From positions 1 to 18,162 of the forward strand of contig JAKAAZ010000053.1 in assembly GCA_021802085.1 (NCBI GenBank): DNA of 18,162 bases, in the 5' to 3' direction. Positions 14,538-18,162 of the stretch are shown here, piece by piece. The notes under the pieces are model-generated. The model was not told the origin of the DNA. It worked only from the letters and a program-made list of their open reading frames with translations, and searched no databases. Origin of the DNA: Acidobacteriota bacterium. Its GTDB lineage: Bacteria > Acidobacteriota > Terriglobia > Terriglobales > Acidobacteriaceae. Numbering within the stretch: position 1 is the first letter of the stretch; every line of letters starts with the position of its first letter. Position numbers and translations under genes: made by a program.

Positions 14538-15658
14538 GCGCGCGTCTCCTCGAGCGCACTGGCGGGCACATCAATCTTGACCAGCGGATTGTGCGCGTGG
14601 ACCGGCTTCACCGGCTGATTCAGCAGGTCCAGCGCGCCACGGTCTGGATAGAGCGTCATGGTCGCTTTCGCCGTGGCCCACAGCCCTTTCAGCGAGCCAA
14701 AGGTGAAGTTCACCCCGGACGCCTCATAACCGGAATGGACCATGCAGTTCGCACATTTTGGATTTCCGGATTCGGTCCCGTAGTGGCCCCACTCCGTAGC
14801 TTCCATCAATTCAGCAAACGTGTCCGCGTAGCCGTCCTGGAGCAGGTAGCACGGCTTTTGCCAGCCGAACACGTTGTAGGTCGGCATGCCCCAGGGAGTG
14901 CAGGTAAAGTCGCGCTTGCCCATCAGGAATTCCATGTACATGGGCGATGCGTTGAAGCGCCAGCTCTTCTTGCGATTCGCGAGGATTGCCCGAAAGAGCC
15001 TCCGCGAACGAGCGCGGCCCAGAAAATGCTTTTGGTCGGGGGCCTTTTCATATGTATAGCCGGGCGCCACCATCATCGACTCCACGCCCACCTGCATCAT
15101 CTCGTCGAAGAACGCGCGCACGCTATTCGGGTCCGCGCCATCGAACAAAGTCGTATTCGTGGTGACACGGAAACCCTTCGCTACTGCCTCGCGAATTCCT
15201 TCGATCGCCTTGTCATACCCGCCCTCCAGACAGACGGAAAAGTCATGATGCTCCCGCTGTCCGTCCATGTGTACAGAAAAAGAAAGATATTTACTCGGCT
15301 GGAACAGGTGCAGTTTTTCCTTCAACAGCAGCGCATTGGTGCACAAATAGATGTATTTCTTTCTTTCAACCAATCCTGCAACTATTTCTCCTATCTGCGG
15401 ATGCAGAAGTGGTTCTCCTCCCGGAATGGAGACCATTGGAGTTCCACATTCGTCCACCGCGCGGAAGCATTCCTCGGGCGTCAATTGCTTTTTCAAAATG
15501 TGCGCGGGGTACTGGATCTTTCCGCATCCGGCGCAAGCCAGGTTGCAGCGGAACAGCGGTTCGAGCATCAGAACCAGCGGATAGCGCTTGCGGCCGCTCC
15601 AGCGCTGGCGCAACACATAGGTTGCTACCGTCCACATTTGTGAGATTGGCACTGCCAT
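14534..15658 (-). CDS. hpnH: HpnH, radical SAM adenosylhopane synthase
   Basis: The 374-aa enzyme couples a 5'-deoxyadenosyl radical to diploptene (hop-22(29)-ene), giving adenosylhopane, the first step of side-chain extension. The 4Fe-4S motif CNLACAGC has cysteines at 38, 42 and 45, in the HpnH-typical LEPLFRCNLACAGCGKIQYP. The SAM-contact motif is SIPGGEPLLHP. A C-terminal cysteine cluster (CTPWG, QKPCYLL, KCANCMVHSGYE) resembles the SPASM-like tail of the family. AGGAG (15666-15670) stands 7 nt before the ATG, a good ribosome site. shc lies 69 nt upstream, and the stop overlaps the next small gene in ATGA. Confidence 0.95.
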   Translation of the reverse strand: MAVPISQMWTVATYVLRQRWSGRKRYPLVLMLEPLFRCNLACAGCGKIQYPAHILKKQLTPEECFRAVDECGTPMVSIPGGEPLLHPQIGEIVAGLVERKKYIYLCTNALLLKEKLHLFQPSKYLSFSVHMDGQREHHDFSVCLEGGYDKAIEGIREAVAKGFRVTTNTTLFDGADPNSVRAFFDEMMQVGVESMMVAPGYTYEKAPDQKHFLGRARSRRLFRAILANRKKSWRFNASPMYMEFLMGKRDFTCTPWGMPTYNVFGWQKPCYLLQDGYADTFAELMEATEWGHYGTESGNPKCANCMVHSGYEASGVNFTFGSLKGLWATAKATMTLYPDRGALDLLNQPVKPVHAHNPLVKIDVPASALEETRA

Positions 15659-15665
15659 TCAGAGT

Positions 15666-15670
15666 CTCCT
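15666..15670 (-). promoter_or_regulatory. ribosome binding site of hpnH
   Basis: AGGAG on the minus strand, 7 nt before the hpnH ATG at 15658, is the best-formed ribosome site in the hopanoid operon. Confidence 0.65.
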
Positions 15671-15727
15671 TGCTGCTTGCTGTCTATCTTCCCACGCATT
15701 CAGAGAAGATTCCGTGCTTGCTTCCAC

Positions 15728-17755
15728 TCAACTTGCTTTTCTCAAGTCTTCGGCCTGCCTGGCTCGACGATACGTGGTCAGTGCCAGCAGGGGAAAATAA
15801 TTGCGGTACATGTGATACGACAAATAAAAAACCCGCGGAAATCCCGTTCCAGTGAACTGCTCTTCCGTCCAGGACCCATCGGATCGCTGTCGCTGCAGCA
15901 ACCAGCGTATTCCCTTGGCGACAGAATGGCTGCAAACAGCTCCGGCCGCCAGCAAGCCAAGAATGGCCCACGCCGTTTGAGAAGCAGTGCTGACTCCAAC
16001 CCCGCGCAGGGTTGGATTGTCGTAGCTCGCGCAACTCTCGCCCCAACCTCCGTCGGCATTCTGCACCATGCGAATCCATTCCGCCGCCTGCTGAATCTGC
16101 GGCTCGTGATTCCACACGCCCATCGCTTCCAGTCCTCGCAACACCAGAAACGTCCCGTACAGGTAATTCACTCCCCATCGCCCAAACCAGCTTCCGTCCG
16201 ATTCCTGCTCGCGATAGATGAATTGAATCGCCTTCTCCACCCGCGGATCCTGCCGGGTAATGCCGTAACTGGCCAGCATCTCCAGAATGCGCCCAGTGAT
16301 ATCGACGGTCGGCGGATCGAGCATGGCATTGTGATCGGCGAACGGAATATGCTGAAAAATCATCTTTGTGTTGTCTTTATCGAAGCTGGCCCAGCCTCCG
16401 TTCTTGCACTGCATCGCCCAGATCCACTGGATCGCCCGCTGCGTGACATCGTACTGATATCGCTCACGAGGATTCTCGACTTTGTTCAACGCCAGCAGCA
16501 CCTGCGCCGAGTCGTCCACGTCCGGATAAAACTCATTGTTGAACTCAAAGTACCAGCCGCCCGGCTCCACATGGGGAACCTTCACAGACCAGTCGCCCTT
16601 GTGCCGTACCTCCTTGGACAAGATCCAATCGGCAGCCTTCAGCAGACGCGGATCGCGGCTGGGAACATCCGCTTCTCCCAGTGCGAAGATCGCATACGCC
16701 GTGTCCCACACAGGCGACTTGCAGGGCTGCATGCGAAACGTGGGCTCACTCTTTCCCGGGACACCCGGTTCTTCAATTCCCAGCTTTTCAAATTCATCCA
16801 ATGCGCGAATCACCTGCGGGTCGTCCAGCGAATGGCCCTGACACCGCAGCGCGATGATGGCATTCAGAATCCCCGGATAAATCGCTCCCAGACCATCCGA
16901 CATTTCCAGCCGATCGAGCATCCACTTCTCCGCTCGCTTCAGCGCAATCGCGCGCAACGGTCGCACATGGATGCGTTCCGCCCAGTGCGTCATTCGATCG
17001 AAGATAAGGAAAAAATTGCGCCAGCTGAAAATCCGTTTATTCCAGTGCAGGTGCAGATTCGCATGCTCGCGCCCGCCGACAAACAATTCCTGAATCCCCT
17101 GTTCCGTCGGGATTTTCTTGAAAGGCTTCTTCGCGTACGCAATCGAAAGCGGCACCAGTATCGCGCGCGACCACGAGGAGATTTCGTACAGATTGAAATA
17201 AAACCACTTCGGAAACAACACGATCTCCGGCGGGATGGCGGGAACGGCGTTATAGTCATACTGGCCGAAGAAGCACAGATACAGCTTGGTGTATGTGTTG
17301 ACTTCGGTCGCCCCTCCGTGGGCCAAGGCCCACTCCCGAGCTTTGACCAGCACGGGATCATCGGCGGACCAGCCCATGAGTTTCAGCGCGAAATACGCCT
17401 TCACGGTGGCACTGATATTGGATGGGCCGCCACCATAAATGTTCCAGCCGCCGTCTGCGTTCTGGTATCGCAGGATCTGCGTAATCGCCCGCCGCATCCG
17501 GCCTTCATCTCCAGTGCCGAACAGCGAGTGCAGCATAATGTAGTCGGACTCGAGGGTCGTGTCCGCTTCCAGTTCGCCACACCAGTAGCCGTCAGGATGC
17601 TGCTGCGACAGCAGCAGCTCGCGAGAGGAGGCAATCGCGTGTTCGACCTCATCCAGGCTCGCGTCCACCCTTCCAAATCGAACGGCTACGGGTTGTTTGA
17701 CTTGTGAGAGTGGATTCATCGATGAATACGGAATCTCCTTCTGTTCATGTCCCAT
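15728..17755 (-). CDS. shc: squalene-hopene cyclase
   Basis: This 675-aa prenyltransferase-fold cyclase turns squalene into hopene/diplopterol at the cytoplasmic membrane. The acid motif DVDD, which protonates squalene, is at about residues 412-415 (FYPDVDDSAQV). Several QW repeats are visible: QQHPDGYW, QNADGGWNIY, QCKNGGWASF, QESDGSWFGRW, QNADGGWGES and QRSDGSWTEEQ. The C-terminal TGFPRVFYLSYHMYRNYFPL is typical. Length is normal (about 630-720). Two starts compete: the ATG at 17755 has no ribosome site, while the ATG at 17719 (MNPLSQ) has AAGGAG 15 nt upstream, rather far. Conserved sequence begins later, so function is unaffected. ispH is 88 nt upstream and hpnH 69 nt downstream, on the same strand. 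Confidence 0.96.
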   Translation of the reverse strand: MGHEQKEIPYSSMNPLSQVKQPVAVRFGRVDASLDEVEHAIASSRELLLSQQHPDGYWCGELEADTTLESDYIMLHSLFGTGDEGRMRRAITQILRYQNADGGWNIYGGGPSNISATVKAYFALKLMGWSADDPVLVKAREWALAHGGATEVNTYTKLYLCFFGQYDYNAVPAIPPEIVLFPKWFYFNLYEISSWSRAILVPLSIAYAKKPFKKIPTEQGIQELFVGGREHANLHLHWNKRIFSWRNFFLIFDRMTHWAERIHVRPLRAIALKRAEKWMLDRLEMSDGLGAIYPGILNAIIALRCQGHSLDDPQVIRALDEFEKLGIEEPGVPGKSEPTFRMQPCKSPVWDTAYAIFALGEADVPSRDPRLLKAADWILSKEVRHKGDWSVKVPHVEPGGWYFEFNNEFYPDVDDSAQVLLALNKVENPRERYQYDVTQRAIQWIWAMQCKNGGWASFDKDNTKMIFQHIPFADHNAMLDPPTVDITGRILEMLASYGITRQDPRVEKAIQFIYREQESDGSWFGRWGVNYLYGTFLVLRGLEAMGVWNHEPQIQQAAEWIRMVQNADGGWGESCASYDNPTLRGVGVSTASQTAWAILGLLAAGAVCSHSVAKGIRWLLQRQRSDGSWTEEQFTGTGFPRVFYLSYHMYRNYFPLLALTTYRRARQAEDLRKAS

Positions 17756-17843
17756 CGAAGCCAGACTGACAGCATGGATCTTAATAACTCAAAAGTGGTC
17801 GCCGTCGAGCGAAGCCAGCAGACTGCTTCTTAAGTGGGATCGC
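17756..17843. repeat. ispH-shc spacer with a direct repeat and a hairpin
   Basis: A near-perfect direct repeat, CGAAGCCAGACTG at 17756-17768 and CGAAGCCAGCAGACTG at 17810-17825, differs by a two-base insertion. GAAGC/GCTTC (17811-17815 with 17825-17829) can pair as a hairpin 14 nt past the ispH stop. A GGTCGC...GAGCGAAG arrangement at 17797-17814 resembles the first part of the stem-loop cluster at 13960-13984. There is no T-rich tail directly after the hairpin, so termination is not assured. Confidence 0.35.
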
Positions 17844-18162
17844 CTACAAACTCACGGGGGCTGTCTGCTCTGGCGCTGCCCCGATGGCGCGAACAATCTC
17901 CGGCGGCAGGCCGAAGCGAACATTTTCCGGCATGACCTCCACCTCTTCGACGTCGCCGAAACCATTTCGTTGCAGATAATTGATGACATCCTGTACCAGA
18001 ATCTCCGGCGCGGATGCGCCGGCCGTCACGGCCACCGTTCTGGCATGTTCCAACCATTCTGGACGAATCTTCTCGGAATCGTCGATCAGATACGCGATCG
18101 TATCCAGATTGCGGGAAACTTCGACCAGCCGGTTGGAATTCGAACTATTGTTCGACCCCACC
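17844..18162 (-). CDS. ispH: IspH (LytB), C-terminal part, cut by window edge
   Basis: The visible 106 codons are the C-terminal third of 4-hydroxy-3-methylbut-2-enyl diphosphate reductase, the last enzyme of the MEP pathway, which yields IPP and DMAPP. The substrate-binding motif VGSNNSSNSNRLVEV and the later VTAGASAPE (conserved serine) are diagnostic. The chain ends after the usual 'VQDVINYLQRNGF' helix with a short tail (PEQTAPVSL). The N-terminal part with most 4Fe-4S cysteines lies beyond 18162. The reading frame is open to the edge, so the gene is truncated only by the window. Its place just before shc links precursor supply to hopanoid synthesis; co-transcription is likely but not shown. 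Confidence 0.94.
   Translation of the reverse strand, partial: VGSNNSSNSNRLVEVSRNLDTIAYLIDDSEKIRPEWLEHARTVAVTAGASAPEILVQDVINYLQRNGFGDVEEVEVMPENVRFGLPPEIVRAIGAAPEQTAPVSL

Noticed and set aside
15677..17707. A very long open frame (over 670 codons) on the plus strand, antisense to nearly all of shc
   Set aside because: The opposite strand encodes an unmistakable squalene-hopene cyclase. The antisense translation shows no domain pattern, and long antisense frames are common opposite GC-rich genes.
1..18162. CRISPR array, insertion sequence, tRNA or rRNA genes
   Set aside because: No regularly spaced repeats, transposase-like protein, cloverleaf-like sequence or rRNA-like stretch was recognised on either strand.

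Overview
This window is most likely from a Gram-negative bacterium of the Acidobacteria (Terriglobia-like). That placement rests on moderately high GC, the particular assortment of hopanoid genes, two zinc dehydrogenases embedded among them, and outer-membrane efflux components. It is inferred from gene content; no rRNA or other marker is present. The core is a hopanoid (bacterial sterol-like lipid) biosynthesis cluster running leftward on the minus strand from the right edge to about 6.56 kb.

Minus strand, in order of transcription: the C-terminal part of ispH (isoprenoid precursor supply, cut by the window edge); shc (squalene-hopene cyclase); hpnH (radical SAM adenosylhopane synthase); an unnamed 145-aa protein; hpnA (SDR 'sugar epimerase'); hpnG (adenosylhopane nucleosidase); two medium-chain zinc dehydrogenases; then hpnC, hpnD and hpnE, which make squalene from farnesyl diphosphate. 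Most junctions are 4-nt stop/start overlaps or gaps of a few bases, pointing to a translationally coupled operon. The main exceptions are an 88-nt gap (ispH/shc), a 69-nt gap (shc/hpnH) and a 236-nt gap (145-aa gene/hpnA) that holds three consecutive stem-loops.

Plus strand, left part: a periplasmic adaptor (HlyD/MFP type), a secreted TPR protein and a TolC-type outer-membrane protein. They look like the periplasmic and outer-membrane parts of a tripartite exporter whose inner-membrane pump is not in the window. Then comes hpnJ (B12-binding radical SAM enzyme of the cyclitol-ether branch of hopanoid head-group modification), closed by a strong intrinsic terminator. A tandem pair of small four-helix EamA/SMR-type membrane proteins follows, overlapping by ATGA. 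This pair converges with hpnE, leaving only 14 nt between the stop codons.

Together the genes describe a route: IPP/DMAPP (IspH), FPP to presqualene diphosphate, hydroxysqualene and squalene (HpnD, HpnC, HpnE), hopene (Shc), adenosylhopane (HpnH), ribosylhopane (HpnG), then a reduced polyol side chain, with HpnJ for further head-group remodelling. The step from ribosylhopane to bacteriohopanetetrol has no firmly assigned gene that I know of. The paired dehydrogenases lying directly after hpnG are the most attractive candidates here. The 145-aa protein coupled to hpnH and the paired small transporters are the other parts of the locus whose role is open.
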